A DNA stretch of 64,000 bases from CAIWHR01 sp963726775 (lineage in GTDB: Bacteria; Pseudomonadota; Gammaproteobacteria; Burkholderiales; Casimicrobiaceae): contig CAVSDL010000001.1 in NCBI GenBank assembly GCA_963726775.1, positions 1 through 64,000 on the forward strand, given 5' to 3'. Below are positions 45,561-56,048 of the stretch, in pieces. A model generated the notes under the pieces. That model was not told the DNA's origin. It ran no database searches and saw only the letters and a list, made by a program, of their open reading frames with translations. A program made the position numbers and the translations under genes. The stretch's first letter is position 1, and each line of letters begins with the position of its first letter.

Positions 45561-46424
45561 TCACTCCGGCAGGGTATTGAGATAGAACATCGCATGCAGG
45601 AGCGGCCCCGGCTGGCCCAGGCTCCCCAGCCACCGCTGGAATATCGGGTCGATGTCGCCGGTGCGGTAGAGGCTCGCCAGCGCACGGTTCACGGAAAGCC
45701 GAAAATCCGGATCGTTGCGCGGCAGGATCAGCGCATAGGGCTCGAAGGAGAAATCGTTGGCGACGAAACTGAGGGTTTCCGGATATTGGGCGCGCACCCG
45801 CAGACTGGCCAGAACGACACGGTCGCCGGCGTAGCCGTCGACCTTGTTCTGCGTGAGCATCGCCATGCCCTCGTTGCCGTTCTTCACACGGACGAGAACG
45901 GCCGGCGATTCGATCGCGCCAAGCGCGCGCGCGAGCGCCTGCTCGGTCGTCGTCCCGCCGATCACCGCTATTCTTCGCCCCTTGAGATCGGCGAGCCGGG
46001 CGAGCTTCGAATTCGAGCGGACCAGCACGCCGCCACCGTCCACGAAGATGGGCAGGCTGAAATCGACGGCCTGCATGCGCGAGAGCGTAATGGTCGTCGT
46101 TCCGCATTCGGCATCGACCTTGCCGCCCGCCACCATGTCGAGGCGAGTGCTCGCGTCCACGGGCAGCCAGGCAATCCTGAGGTCCTTCAACGACAGCTCG
46201 CGCTGAATCGCCGCGGCCACGCGAGCGCACAGCTCGACGCTGTAGCCGCGTACCTGGCCTTCGCGGTCCTTGTACGAGAAGGGTTGGGCGCCTTCGCGGT
46301 AACCGAATGTGATCGTACCGGTATCCCTGATCCGGTCGAGCGTGGTGGACGCCGCCGACGTCGGCAGGCAGAACACCGAGCCAGCGAACCCCAGCGCGAC
46401 GGTGAGAAAGAGAGTGCGGCGCAT
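45561..46424 (-). CDS. amino-acid-type periplasmic binding protein (SBP family 3)
   Basis: A 287-residue extracytoplasmic solute-binding protein with signal peptide (ending TSAAS near residue 25). The family 3 pattern is complete: DTGTITFGYREGAQPFSYKD, GYSVELCARVAAAIQ, VDAECGTTTITLSRMQAVDFSLP, DLKGRRIAVIGGTTTEQAL and DPIFQRWLG. No ABC permease or ATPase is beside it, so it could be an orphan binding protein or a sensor-type input. An alternative start 39 bases upstream exists; the TACACT there may instead be a -10 box. A decayed relative lies 140 bases upstream on the other strand. Confidence 0.85.
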   Translation of the reverse strand: MRRTLFLTVALGFAGSVFCLPTSAASTTLDRIRDTGTITFGYREGAQPFSYKDREGQVRGYSVELCARVAAAIQRELSLKDLRIAWLPVDASTRLDMVAGGKVDAECGTTTITLSRMQAVDFSLPIFVDGGGVLVRSNSKLARLADLKGRRIAVIGGTTTEQALARALGAIESPAVLVRVKNGNEGMAMLTQNKVDGYAGDRVVLASLRVRAQYPETLSFVANDFSFEPYALILPRNDPDFRLSVNRALASLYRTGDIDPIFQRWLGSLGQPGPLLHAMFYLNTLPE

Positions 46425-46562
46425 CGCGAACTGCCGTGAGAAAGACGGCATCGAGTGTAGCATGGGCGCCCGCTGCCGCTCGCTGCGCCGCCCCTGCTGC
46501 CCGGCACTCCCGCGCGGTAAGATGCAGGGCGTTCATGCGCGCGGTTCCGCACGCCCCCTGCC

Positions 46563-46741
46563 TCTTTCGTCGGCGACAACAATCGGCCCGCGGGTTACTC
46601 GATCGACCTGTGCCAGCGGGTGATTGCCCGGATCGGCCGGGCCGTGGGCAATTCCGACCTCAAGACCAAGGTCAAACTCGTCGGCCTCGCAGCACAGGCG
46701 AAGGACCCCAATGCCATCGCGCTGCTGCCCGGGGACCTGTC
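46563..46741 (+). pseudogene. remnant of a second family 3 binding protein
   Basis: In the frame beginning at 46563 the sequence reads SFVGDNNRPAGYSIDLCQRV followed by IARIGRAVGNSDLKTKVKLV, the unmistakable lobe-1 core of amino-acid binding proteins, and then diverges. Neither start, signal peptide nor the rest of the protein is present. It is not identical to the nearby intact gene (GYSVELCARV), so it derives from a different paralogue. Confidence 0.7.
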
Positions 46742-46777
46742 GGTCCACCGCGCCATGCCAGCAGACGGGCGCGCTGC

Positions 46778-46806
46778 ATGACGCGGGTTCCGCGCCGGGT
46801 TATAAT
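46778..46806 (+). promoter_or_regulatory. sigma-70 promoter of the SYLF-domain gene
   Basis: ATGACG at 46778-46783 (4 of 6), a 17-base spacer and a perfect TATAAT at 46801-46806. The start codon at 46885 lies about 70 bases after the expected transcription start. It is the best match to a consensus promoter that I found in the window. Confidence 0.7.
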
Positions 46807-46884
46807 GGTGGGCTCGCCTGCCGTGCGCGACTTTGCTGGCCGACGGGCGCCCCACCCACGAATTCCGTAATCAGGAGATACCCC

Positions 46885-47571
46885 ATGCTGAAGAATTTGG
46901 TCCGCTACACCGGCATCACGCTGTTTGCCGTCGCAGCGACGGCGCTGTTCGTCCCCACGGCAATGGGGCAGTCCGACCAGCAGAAGCTCGTGGTCGAAGC
47001 CGAAAAGAGCCTGTCGAATTTCCTGCGTGATCCCGACATGACGTGGCTGCAGCGGAACATCGGCCGCGCCAAGGCGCTGATCATCGCGCCGGAGATCGCC
47101 AAGGCCGGCTTCATCTTCGGCGGCTCGGGCGGCCGGGCGCTCGTGATCGTGCACGACGTGAAGGCCGGCAAGTGGGTCGGTCCCGCGTTCTATACGATGG
47201 CGACGGCGAGCGTCGGCTTTCAGGCCGGCATCTCGGTGTCCGAGGGCGTCACGATGGTGATGACCGACAAGGGATTCAATTCGCTGCTTGCGACATCGTT
47301 CAAGATGGGCGGTGACGCCAGCATCGCCGCGGGCCCCGTCGGCGCCGGCGCGAAGAGCGACATCGTCGCCGATCTCATTACGTTCAACCGATCCAAGGGC
47401 GTGTACGGCGGCCTGAATTTCGATGGCACCGTGGTCACCAGCTCGGATGAATGGAACGCGGCGTACTACGGGAAGCCGGTGCTTCCGCCCGACATCCTGG
47501 TGCGGATGAGCGTCAGCAACAAGCAGGCCGACAAGCTGCTCGCGCAGGTCGCCGCCGCCACCAAGAAGTAG
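46885..47571 (+). CDS. SYLF/YSC84-domain lipid-binding protein
   Basis: A 228-residue secreted protein: signal peptide ending TAMG (about residue 28), then a SYLF (Ysc84) domain through the C-terminus with KALIIAPEIAKAGFIFGGSGGRAL, VGPAFYTMATASVGFQAGISVSEGVTMVMTD and GPVGAGAKSDIVADLITFNRSKGVYGGLNFDGTVV. SYLF proteins bind acidic phospholipids. AGGAG precedes the ATG. It is monocistronic: its own promoter upstream and a strong terminator downstream. Confidence 0.9.
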   Translation: MLKNLVRYTGITLFAVAATALFVPTAMGQSDQQKLVVEAEKSLSNFLRDPDMTWLQRNIGRAKALIIAPEIAKAGFIFGGSGGRALVIVHDVKAGKWVGPAFYTMATASVGFQAGISVSEGVTMVMTDKGFNSLLATSFKMGGDASIAAGPVGAGAKSDIVADLITFNRSKGVYGGLNFDGTVVTSSDEWNAAYYGKPVLPPDILVRMSVSNKQADKLLAQVAAATKK

Positions 47572-47590
47572 CAAGAGCCGTATCGCAGTC

Positions 47591-47620
47591 GAAGAGGGCC
47601 CTTCGCGGGCCCTCTTTCAT
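47591..47620 (+). terminator. rho-independent terminator of the SYLF-domain gene
   Basis: Stem AAGAGGGCCC / GGGCCCTCTT of 10 base pairs with loop TTCGC, followed by a T-rich tail (TTTCATTTTC). It starts about 20 bases after the stop. The complement has AAGAG before the stem and could also act weakly on the opposite strand. Confidence 0.85.
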
Positions 47621-47688
47621 TTTCGCGCCTGTTCGCGCCATGTTTCGCCGCCGGCCGAACGCGGAGGTGACCTGACGCGGTGGATCGG

Positions 47689-49002
47689 CTAGCGGCGCTC
47701 GGACGCGCCGCCGGCGCCTGCGGTCACGAGAATCGCGCGGAAATCGTTGACGTTCGTCAGCGTCGGCCCGGTGACGACCGAATCGCCGAGCGCTTCGAAG
47801 AATCCGTGGCCGTCGTTTCTGGCCAGACTTTCCCTGGGGCGGATCGCCTTGGCCCACGCGCGGGCGAGGCTGTCCGGGGTGACAATCGCGCCGGCGATTT
47901 CCTCCTGCCCGTCGACGCCGTCGGTGTCGCCGGCGATCGCGAAGATGCCGGCGCGTCCGTCGAGCGCGATGGCGAGTGACAGCAGGAATTCGACGTTGCG
48001 TCCGCCGCGGCCATCGCCGCGCACCGTGACGGTCGTCTCGCCCCCCGACAGCAGCACGCAGGGCGCCGGAAACGGCTGCCCGTGCAGCACGACCTGCGCC
48101 GCAATGCCCGCCATCACTTTGCCGACATCGCGTGCTTCGCCTTCGATGCTGTCGCCGAGCACGATCGGCGTCACTCCGGCGGCGCGGGCGACCGCCGCCG
48201 CCGCCTCGAGCGCCATCTGCGGCGTCGCGATCATCCGCACCTCGGCGCGGGCGATTCGCGGATCACCGGGCTTCACCGTTTCCCCGCGCCCGCTTTCGAG
48301 CGTGTTGCGGACCGCCGCCGGCACGTCGATGCCGTACCGGCGGACGACATCGAGTGCATCCGCACACGTGGTCGGGTCGGCGACGGTCGGTCCCGACGCG
48401 ATGTCCATCGGATTGTCGCCCGGCACGTCGGAGATCGTCAGCGTCACAACCTGGGCCGGATGGCATGCCGCGGCAAGCCGACCGCCCTTGATGGCCGACA
48501 GGTGCCGACGCACGACGTTCATCTCGCTGATCGTGGCGCCGGACTTGAGCAGCGCGCGGTTGACGTCCTGCTTGTCCTCGAGCGTCAATCCTTCCGCCGG
48601 CAGCGCCAGCAGCGAAGAACCGCCGCCGGAAATCAGGCAGACGACGAGATCGTCGGCGGTCAATCCGCGCACGAACTCGCGGATGCGGCGGGCAGCTGCC
48701 TGCCCCGCTGCATCCGGTACCGGATGCGCGGCCTCGACGATCTCGATCCGCGCGCAGGGCACCGCATAGCCGTAGCGCGTGACGACGAGGCCCGTCAGCG
48801 CTCCCGGCCAGGCGTCCTCGAAGGCTCGCGCCATCGCCGCCGATGCCTTGCCCGCGCCGATCACCAGCGTGCGTCCCTTCGGCGCCGTCGGCAGGTGCCG
48901 CGGAATGCAATGCACCGGCTGTGCCGCGTTGATCGCGGCGTCGAACATCCGGCGCAGGATTTCGCGCTCGTTCCCTTGCATCGCTGCGCCCGCGTCGACC
49001 AT
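47689..49002 (-). CDS. ttuD: glycerate kinase, TtuD/GckA (MOFRL) type
   Basis: Phosphorylates glycerate to 2-phosphoglycerate, cytoplasmic, 437 residues. The N-terminal domain has LVIGAGKASAAMARAFE and LISGGGSSLLALPAEGLTLEDK; the C-terminal MOFRL domain has LLSGGETTVTVRGDGRGGRNVEFLL and IFAIAGDTDGVDG. Older annotations call such proteins hydroxypyruvate reductase. It ends the run gcl-hyi-glxR-ttuD and begins 9 bases after the glxR stop, completing conversion of glyoxylate to a glycolytic intermediate. Confidence 0.92.
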   Translation of the reverse strand: MVDAGAAMQGNEREILRRMFDAAINAAQPVHCIPRHLPTAPKGRTLVIGAGKASAAMARAFEDAWPGALTGLVVTRYGYAVPCARIEIVEAAHPVPDAAGQAAARRIREFVRGLTADDLVVCLISGGGSSLLALPAEGLTLEDKQDVNRALLKSGATISEMNVVRRHLSAIKGGRLAAACHPAQVVTLTISDVPGDNPMDIASGPTVADPTTCADALDVVRRYGIDVPAAVRNTLESGRGETVKPGDPRIARAEVRMIATPQMALEAAAAVARAAGVTPIVLGDSIEGEARDVGKVMAGIAAQVVLHGQPFPAPCVLLSGGETTVTVRGDGRGGRNVEFLLSLAIALDGRAGIFAIAGDTDGVDGQEEIAGAIVTPDSLARAWAKAIRPRESLARNDGHGFFEALGDSVVTGPTLTNVNDFRAILVTAGAGGASERR

Positions 49003-49011
49003 CGCGGCGGG

Positions 49012-49912
49012 TCAGCCGGCGGGCGGCTTCTGCCCGATCTCGAAGTTGGCCATGGTTTCGAGCGCATGCACCATCGCCGAATGATCGAGCGCCGCTTCGC
49101 CGTGCGCCGCGCAGGCGTTGAACAGTTCCTGGCAGGTCGCGGTATTCGGCAGCGACACGCCGATCTCGACGCGCCGTCGTCAGCGCGAGGTTCAGGTCCT
49201 TCTGGTGCAGCTCGATCCTGAAACCCGGGTCGAAGGTGCGCTTGACCATGCGGTCGCCGTGCACTTCGAGTATCCGCGACGACGCGAAGCCGCCCATCAG
49301 CGCCTGCCTGACCTTGCCGGGGTCGGCACCCGCCTTCGCGGCCAGCAGCAGCGCCTCGCCGACAGCCTCGATCGTCAGCGCGACGATGATCTGGTTGGCG
49401 ACCTTCGTCGTCTGCCCGTCGCCGTTGCCGCCGACCAGCGTGATGTTCTTGCCCATCAGTTCGAACAGCGGCTTCACCGTGCTGAACGCGGTCTCCGGCC
49501 CGCCGATCATGATCGTGAGTGACGCGGCCTTGGCGCCGACCTCTCCTCCCGATACCGGCGCGTCGAGGTAATCGCAACCCAGGGCGTTTATCCTCTTTGC
49601 GAAGCCCTTGGTCGCGATCGGCGAGATCGAGCTCATGTCGACGACGATCTTGCCCTTCGTCAATCCTTGCGCGATCCCGTTCTCGCCGAACAGCGCCGCT
49701 TCGACGTGCGGCGTGTCGGGCACCATCGTGATCACGATGTCCGCCTTCTGCGCAACTTCCTTGCCGCTTGCGCAGGCGACGCCGCCGGCCTCGATGAGCG
49801 CCGGCGGCACGCTCGGAATGCTATACAGGAAGACCTTGTGACCGCCTTTGATCAGCTGCCCCGCCATCGGGCTGCCCATGATGCCCAGGCCGACGAATCC
49901 GATGTTTGCCAT
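49012..49912 (-). CDS. glxR: tartronate semialdehyde reductase (2-hydroxy-3-oxopropionate reductase), one apparent frameshift
   Basis: NAD(P)H-dependent reductase of the beta-hydroxyacid dehydrogenase family producing D-glycerate. The Rossmann motif is GFVGLGIMGSPMA (G8-x-G10-x2-G13), the substrate motif is DAPVSGGEVGA, and the catalytic lysine lies in GQTTKVANQIIVA. The raw frame is normal to NLALTTAR and then runs on in a wrong frame. Dropping one base near 49171 yields EIGVSLPNTATCQELFNACAAHG and a stop at 49012, for 299 residues, the usual size. It starts about 25 bases after hyi. Confidence 0.9.
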
Positions 49913-49937
49913 GATTGCGACTCCCTTCCGTGAAATC

Positions 49938-50717
49938 TCAGACGCCGTGCGCGGCGCGCCAGCCAAGTCCCGCTACCGTCCCCGCCCTCGGCTTGTATTC
50001 GCAGCCGATCCAGCCCTGGTAACCGATGCGGTCGATGAAATCGAACAGGAAACGATAATTGATCTCGCCGGTGCCGGGCTCGAACCGGCCCGGGTTGTCG
50101 GCGAGCTGGATGTGCGCGATCCGCGGGAGGTGCGCCTGCATCGTATTCGCGAGTTCGCCCTCCATCCTTTGCATGTGGTAGATGTCGTACTGGACGAACA
50201 GGTTCGGCGAGCCGACCGCCGAGATCAAGTCAAGCGCCTGTTGCGTTCGCGACAGGTAGAAGCCCGGTATGTCGAAGGTATTGATCGGCTCGATCAGCAG
50301 CCGGATGCCGGCGGCGGCGAGCTTGTCAGCGGCGAAACGCAGATTGCCGACGAATGTCGCGCGAACGCGTTCGGAGTCGACACCCGCGGGCGCGATCCCG
50401 GCGAGACAGTTCACCTGCGGGCAGGACAGCGCCTTCGCATAGTCGATCGCCAGCCCTACGCTGTCCTGAAATTCGCCGACGCGATCCGGCAGGCACGCAA
50501 TCCCGCGCTCGCCCTTGCCCCAGTCGCCCGCCGGCAGATTGTGCAGCACCTGGGCGAGGCCGTGGCGCGCGAGCCGTTCGGCCAGCTGCTCCTTCGGATA
50601 CGGATACGGAAACAGGTACTCCACTCCTTTGAAGCCCGATTTCGCCGCCGCGTCGAAGCGGTCGAGGAAATCGACTTCGTTGTAGAGCATGGTCAGATTG
50701 GCGGCAAGCTTCGGCAT
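49938..50717 (-). CDS. hyi: hydroxypyruvate isomerase
   Basis: Interconverts hydroxypyruvate and tartronate semialdehyde, 259 residues, TIM barrel of the AP-endonuclease 2/xylose isomerase-like superfamily. The N-terminus PKLAANLTMLYNEVDFLDRF and the motifs EYLFPYPYPKEQLAERL, LLIEPINTFDIPGFYL, QYDIYHMQRMEGEL and IGCEYKPRAGTVAGLGW are characteristic of Hyi. The metal and catalytic Glu are in IEPIN and CEYKP. An upstream GTG at 50726 has a better-placed GGGA and could be the start. It lies between gcl and glxR. Confidence 0.92.
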   Translation of the reverse strand: MPKLAANLTMLYNEVDFLDRFDAAAKSGFKGVEYLFPYPYPKEQLAERLARHGLAQVLHNLPAGDWGKGERGIACLPDRVGEFQDSVGLAIDYAKALSCPQVNCLAGIAPAGVDSERVRATFVGNLRFAADKLAAAGIRLLIEPINTFDIPGFYLSRTQQALDLISAVGSPNLFVQYDIYHMQRMEGELANTMQAHLPRIAHIQLADNPGRFEPGTGEINYRFLFDFIDRIGYQGWIGCEYKPRAGTVAGLGWRAAHGV

Positions 50718-50738
50718 GGCGGACACTCGTTCCCTTCG

Positions 50739-52517
<1,779 letters not shown>

Positions 52518-52643
52518 GGCGGGTCTCCGCAGATTGGGCGGCGAAGGGCCGCCATCGGATAGGGAACAATGCGTTCTGTACTTTGCGTTGCCGAATGGTG
52601 ATCGAATTCGCGAGCTATCTCGTGCTCCCTGGCCGCATCAATG

Positions 52644-53894
52644 TCAGGCCGGTGCGCCCAGAAAATCGACGAGCGCATTGGCGACGACTTCGGTCGCCTT
52701 GTAGAGATCGTCGAGCTTCAGTTTCTCGTCAGCGCGATGGCCGTTCGCTTCGAGCAGCGAGTGCGGACCGGCGCCGTAGAGCACCGTCGGAATGCCCGCG
52801 GTCGAGTAGAGCCGCGCATCGGTGTAGAGCGGAACGCCATGCGGCTTCACTTCCTCGCCCATGATCCGTGTCGCGTGCCGCGCAATTGCGGCGACCAGCC
52901 TCTCCTGCCCGGGCATCGGCACGAACGGCACCGCCAACAGGATGCGCCGCACGTGGCACGAGATCCCGGGCCATTTGGCCGCAGTCTCCCTGATCTGCCG
53001 CGTCAGCGTCGCCTCGGCCTCGGCCGCGTTCTCCTCCGGGATGATCCGGCGGTCGATCCGCAGCGTCACCTTGTCCGGCACGACATTGGTATTGATGCCC
53101 CCCGAGATCAGCCCGACCGTGAGCGTGGGGCTGTCGATGCCGTCGGTCCTCGATTTCGTCGTCGCATAGGTCTTGCGAATCGCGTAGAGCATGGCGAGCA
53201 CGGCGGTTGCGGCCTCCAGCGCGTCGACGCCGGTATCGGGCCGCGCCGCGTGCGCCGACTTGCCGACGATCTCGACCTCGAGATGAAGGCACCCGTTGTG
53301 CGCAATCGTGATGCCGTAGGCGAATCCGGCGGAGATCGCGAAGTCGGGCCTGCTGATCTTCTGTTCGAGAATCCTGCCTGGGCCTATCTCGCCGCCCACT
53401 TCCTCGTCATACGTGAAATGCAGTTCGACCGTTCCTTTGAGCTTCGCTCCGGTCGAAGCGACCGCCGCCTTGAGTGCGAGCAACGCGAAAGCGTACGTCG
53501 CGAAATCGGACTTCGACACCGCGACGCCGCGGCCGTACATGTAACCGTCCTTGATCGCGGCGCCAAACGGATCCATCGACCAGCCGAGCCCGGGTGGCAC
53601 GACGTCGCCGTGCGCGTTCAGCGCGATCACCGGGCCCGCCCCGAATTTCTCGCGAATGACGAGGTTCGTCGCGCTGATCATCCCGTTCGCCCTGACCACG
53701 TCGTCGGGCACCGGATGCCGCTCGACGGTGAAGCCGAGCCCGGCGAGCAGCACCGCGGCGCGCTCGCCATGCGCGCGGCAGTCACCAGGCGGGTTGTCCG
53801 AAGGCACCTTGACCAGCTCCGCGAGAAAGCGCGTCTGGTTGTCCCGTTCGCGCGCGAGCCAATCGTGCATGGCGCGCCGGATCGCATCGCTCAT
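52644..53894 (-). CDS. M20-family (ArgE/DapE-like) amidohydrolase, substrate unknown
   Basis: A zinc-dependent M20 hydrolase of 416 residues. The first metal motif is ALNAHGDVVPPG, the catalytic Glu pair is TYDEEVGGEIGP, and the last His lies in GAGPHSLLEANGHRADEKL. A dimerisation domain sits in the middle (KSAHAARPDTGVDALEAA). Its ATG overlaps the stop of the AllC-type gene by four bases, so the two are coupled. Known pathways of allantoate breakdown do not demand a second M20 enzyme after AllC, unless it handles ureidoglycine, ureidoglycolate or an N-carbamoyl compound; that is inference. Confidence 0.85.
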   Translation of the reverse strand: MSDAIRRAMHDWLARERDNQTRFLAELVKVPSDNPPGDCRAHGERAAVLLAGLGFTVERHPVPDDVVRANGMISATNLVIREKFGAGPVIALNAHGDVVPPGLGWSMDPFGAAIKDGYMYGRGVAVSKSDFATYAFALLALKAAVASTGAKLKGTVELHFTYDEEVGGEIGPGRILEQKISRPDFAISAGFAYGITIAHNGCLHLEVEIVGKSAHAARPDTGVDALEAATAVLAMLYAIRKTYATTKSRTDGIDSPTLTVGLISGGINTNVVPDKVTLRIDRRIIPEENAAEAEATLTRQIRETAAKWPGISCHVRRILLAVPFVPMPGQERLVAAIARHATRIMGEEVKPHGVPLYTDARLYSTAGIPTVLYGAGPHSLLEANGHRADEKLKLDDLYKATEVVANALVDFLGAPA

Positions 53895-55141
53895 GAGGCG
53901 CTCCGGACAGGTTGAAAGTTTTCGATGAAACGCAGGAAGATCCGCGACGAGATTTCGACGTCCTCGAGCGTTATCGCTTCCGCGGGATTGTGGCTGATGC
54001 CGCCCTTGCAGCGCACGAAGAGCATGCCGATGTCGGCGATATCGATCATGGCCATGCCATCGTGGCCTGCGCCGCTCGGCAATGCCCGCACCGGAACGCC
54101 ATCGTCCGCGATCGCCTTGCCGATCTGCTCGCGGATCCAGTCGGCTCCGGCAGCAGTCTTGCCCTCGTGCGTCGGCGTGAGCGTCACGCTGACCTTGCGG
54201 CGGTCGCAAATCGTCCGGATCAGCGTCTTGACGTCGGCGGCCGCGGCCAGGCGTTCGGCGTCCCGCGGCGACCGAATGTCGATCGTAAACACCGCCTTGC
54301 CTGGAATGACGTTGGTGGCGCCCGGCGCGACCTCGATATTGCCGACCGTCCCGACCAGCTCCGGGAGTGCGCTGCACCGCCGCTCGATCGCCAGTACGCA
54401 TTCGGAGGCGGCGGCGAGCGCGTCCTGCCTCAGGTTCATCGGCACCGTGCCGGCATGGCCGGCCATGCCGCCGACCTCGATGCGGAAGCGGTTGGCGCCG
54501 TTGATCGCGGTCACGACGCCGACCGGCAGACCCTCGGCTTCGAGCACCGGGCCTTGCTCGATGTGCAATTCCGCGTAGGCGAGGACGTCATCGCGCTTGC
54601 GCGCGGCGCAGGTGATCCTCGCCGGATCGAGGCCGAAACGCGTCAGCGCCTCGCGCATGGTGACGCCATCGTGATCCGTCTTGTCGAGCAGCGCCGGGTC
54701 AAACGTGCCTGCGACTGCGCGGCTGCCCAGGAGCGTGGCGCCGAAGCGGACGCCTTCCTCGTCGGCGAACCCCATGACCTCGATCGCGAACGGCAAACGC
54801 TCGCCGCGACGGTTGAGCGTGTGCACGCATTCGATCGCCGCTACCACGCCCAGCATGCCGTCGTACTTGCCGGCGTCGCGCACCGTGTCGAGATGCGATC
54901 CCAGCACCAGCGCCGGCGAGCCGGGCGCAGTTCCTTCGTATCGGCCGACGACGTTGCCAATGGCGTCAAGGGCAGCGCTCATGCCGGCGTCGCGCATCCA
55001 GCCAAGCGCGAGCTCGTTGGCGGCGCGCTGCTCGTTGCTGAGGAAGACGCGCGTGAGCTCGTCCGGCGACTCCGAGCAGAGTGCGAGCGCATCGCAATGC
55101 TCCCAGATTCGCAACGCGGATGGAGCCGCTTCGGTAGTCAT
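53891..55141 (-). CDS. allC: allantoate amidohydrolase / N-carbamoyl-amino acid hydrolase
   Basis: M20 hydrolase of the HyuC/AllC branch, 416 residues. Metal motifs: LGSHLDTVRDAGKYDGMLGV, FADEEGVRFGATLLGS and a C-terminal LPSGAGHDGMAMIDIADIGMLF. Residues AYAELHIEQGPVLE and GMAGHAGTVPM mark this branch. The family contains allantoate amidohydrolase and beta-ureidopropionase; the neighbouring puuE favours allantoate. A good AGGAG stands 5-6 bases before the ATG at 55141. It is divergent from the GntR-puuE-uraD operon, sharing the region with two palindromes. Confidence 0.85.
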   Translation of the reverse strand: MTTEAAPSALRIWEHCDALALCSESPDELTRVFLSNEQRAANELALGWMRDAGMSAALDAIGNVVGRYEGTAPGSPALVLGSHLDTVRDAGKYDGMLGVVAAIECVHTLNRRGERLPFAIEVMGFADEEGVRFGATLLGSRAVAGTFDPALLDKTDHDGVTMREALTRFGLDPARITCAARKRDDVLAYAELHIEQGPVLEAEGLPVGVVTAINGANRFRIEVGGMAGHAGTVPMNLRQDALAAASECVLAIERRCSALPELVGTVGNIEVAPGATNVIPGKAVFTIDIRSPRDAERLAAAADVKTLIRTICDRRKVSVTLTPTHEGKTAAGADWIREQIGKAIADDGVPVRALPSGAGHDGMAMIDIADIGMLFVRCKGGISHNPAEAITLEDVEISSRIFLRFIENFQPVRSAS

Positions 55142-55322
55142 GATTGCTCCTGTCGCCATCCCGGCGCCACGATCGTGCATGTAAGCATTGCCGCCGAGCC
55201 GTTGCCCGATTGGACGTGGCTCACCGCCTCCGCGGCGGATTCGACCATCCGCAAGCCGATGTCGCTTGCTTTTTCTCGAGCAGCTTGTATACAATTTTAA
55301 ACATGTTTGCATACTTTACGCA
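55142..55322. promoter_or_regulatory. divergent control region with two palindromes
   Basis: Two perfect 10-base palindromes, TTGTATACAA at 55285-55294 and AAACATGTTT at 55299-55308, lie 14 bases apart, the second ending 14 bases before the GntR start. They are in the most AT-rich stretch of the cluster. FCD-type GntR regulators bind short palindromes of the TTGTATACAA kind, so autoregulation and control of the divergent allC set is a reasonable inference. Confidence 0.6.
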
Positions 55323-56048
55323 ATGACCCTGCTAGCCTACCCCTTCACCGTCCCCTCCGGCGCAGAACAGCCGATCTACGACGCAGTGCATGACGCCGTG
55401 CTCGACCAGCGCCTGGCACCCGGGACCAAGCTGACGGAGGCACGCCTCGCCGACCTGTTCGGGGTGTCGCGCACGATCGTGCGCATGGCGCTGCTGCGCC
55501 TCGCCCACGACCACATCGTGCAGCTTTCGCCGAATCGCGGCGCGAGCGTGGCGAGCCCGAGCATGGACGAAACGCGGCAGGTGTTCGAAGCAAGGCGGAT
55601 CGTCGAATCCGCCGCGATGCCGCTCATTGCCGAGCGCGCCCGGGTCAAAGCGCTGGATGATTTGCGGCGGCTGGTTCGGCAGGAGGACTCCGCGTTCCAC
55701 TCGGGCGACGTGCGCACCTGGATCCGGCGCTCCGGTGAATTCCATATTGGCCTCATGGCGCTCGCCGAAAACGCGGTTGTTCTGCATTTCGGCCGCGAAC
55801 TCGTCATCCAGTCGCTGCTGATGACCGCGCTGTACATGCCGAAGGGCCAGACCAGTTGCGCAACCGGCGAGCATGTCGCGGTGATCGATGCGCTCGCCAA
55901 TGGCGACGGGCGGAAGGCAGCGCGGCTGATGCAGGGCCACCTCCGTGCCTGCGAGCAGCGACTCAGTCTCGATGCGCATGCAACGCCCGCCGTCGAACTT
56001 GGCGACGCGCTCGGCATCGTCGTCCGCCGCGAAGGTTCGGCACGATGA
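55323..56048 (+). CDS. GntR-family regulator, FCD subgroup
   Basis: A 241-residue regulator with an N-terminal winged helix (about 15-75: LTEARLADLFGVSRTIVRMALLRLAHD) and an all-helical FCD ligand domain (about 90-215, with RRIVESAAMPLIA, FHIGLMALAENAVV and HVAVIDALANGDG). It stands alone in one operon with puuE and uraD (ATGA overlap with puuE), facing the allC-gcl side. The likely effector is an intermediate of allantoin or urate breakdown. Sister to the FCD protein at 58715 but clearly different in sequence. Confidence 0.9.
   Translation: MTLLAYPFTVPSGAEQPIYDAVHDAVLDQRLAPGTKLTEARLADLFGVSRTIVRMALLRLAHDHIVQLSPNRGASVASPSMDETRQVFEARRIVESAAMPLIAERARVKALDDLRRLVRQEDSAFHSGDVRTWIRRSGEFHIGLMALAENAVVLHFGRELVIQSLLMTALYMPKGQTSCATGEHVAVIDALANGDGRKAARLMQGHLRACEQRLSLDAHATPAVELGDALGIVVRREGSAR

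Noticed and set aside
46624..46884. An 87-codon N-terminal extension of the SYLF protein
   Set aside because: The extension is a low-complexity shadow across the binding-protein remnant and the promoter; AGGAG and a signal peptide support the ATG at 46885.
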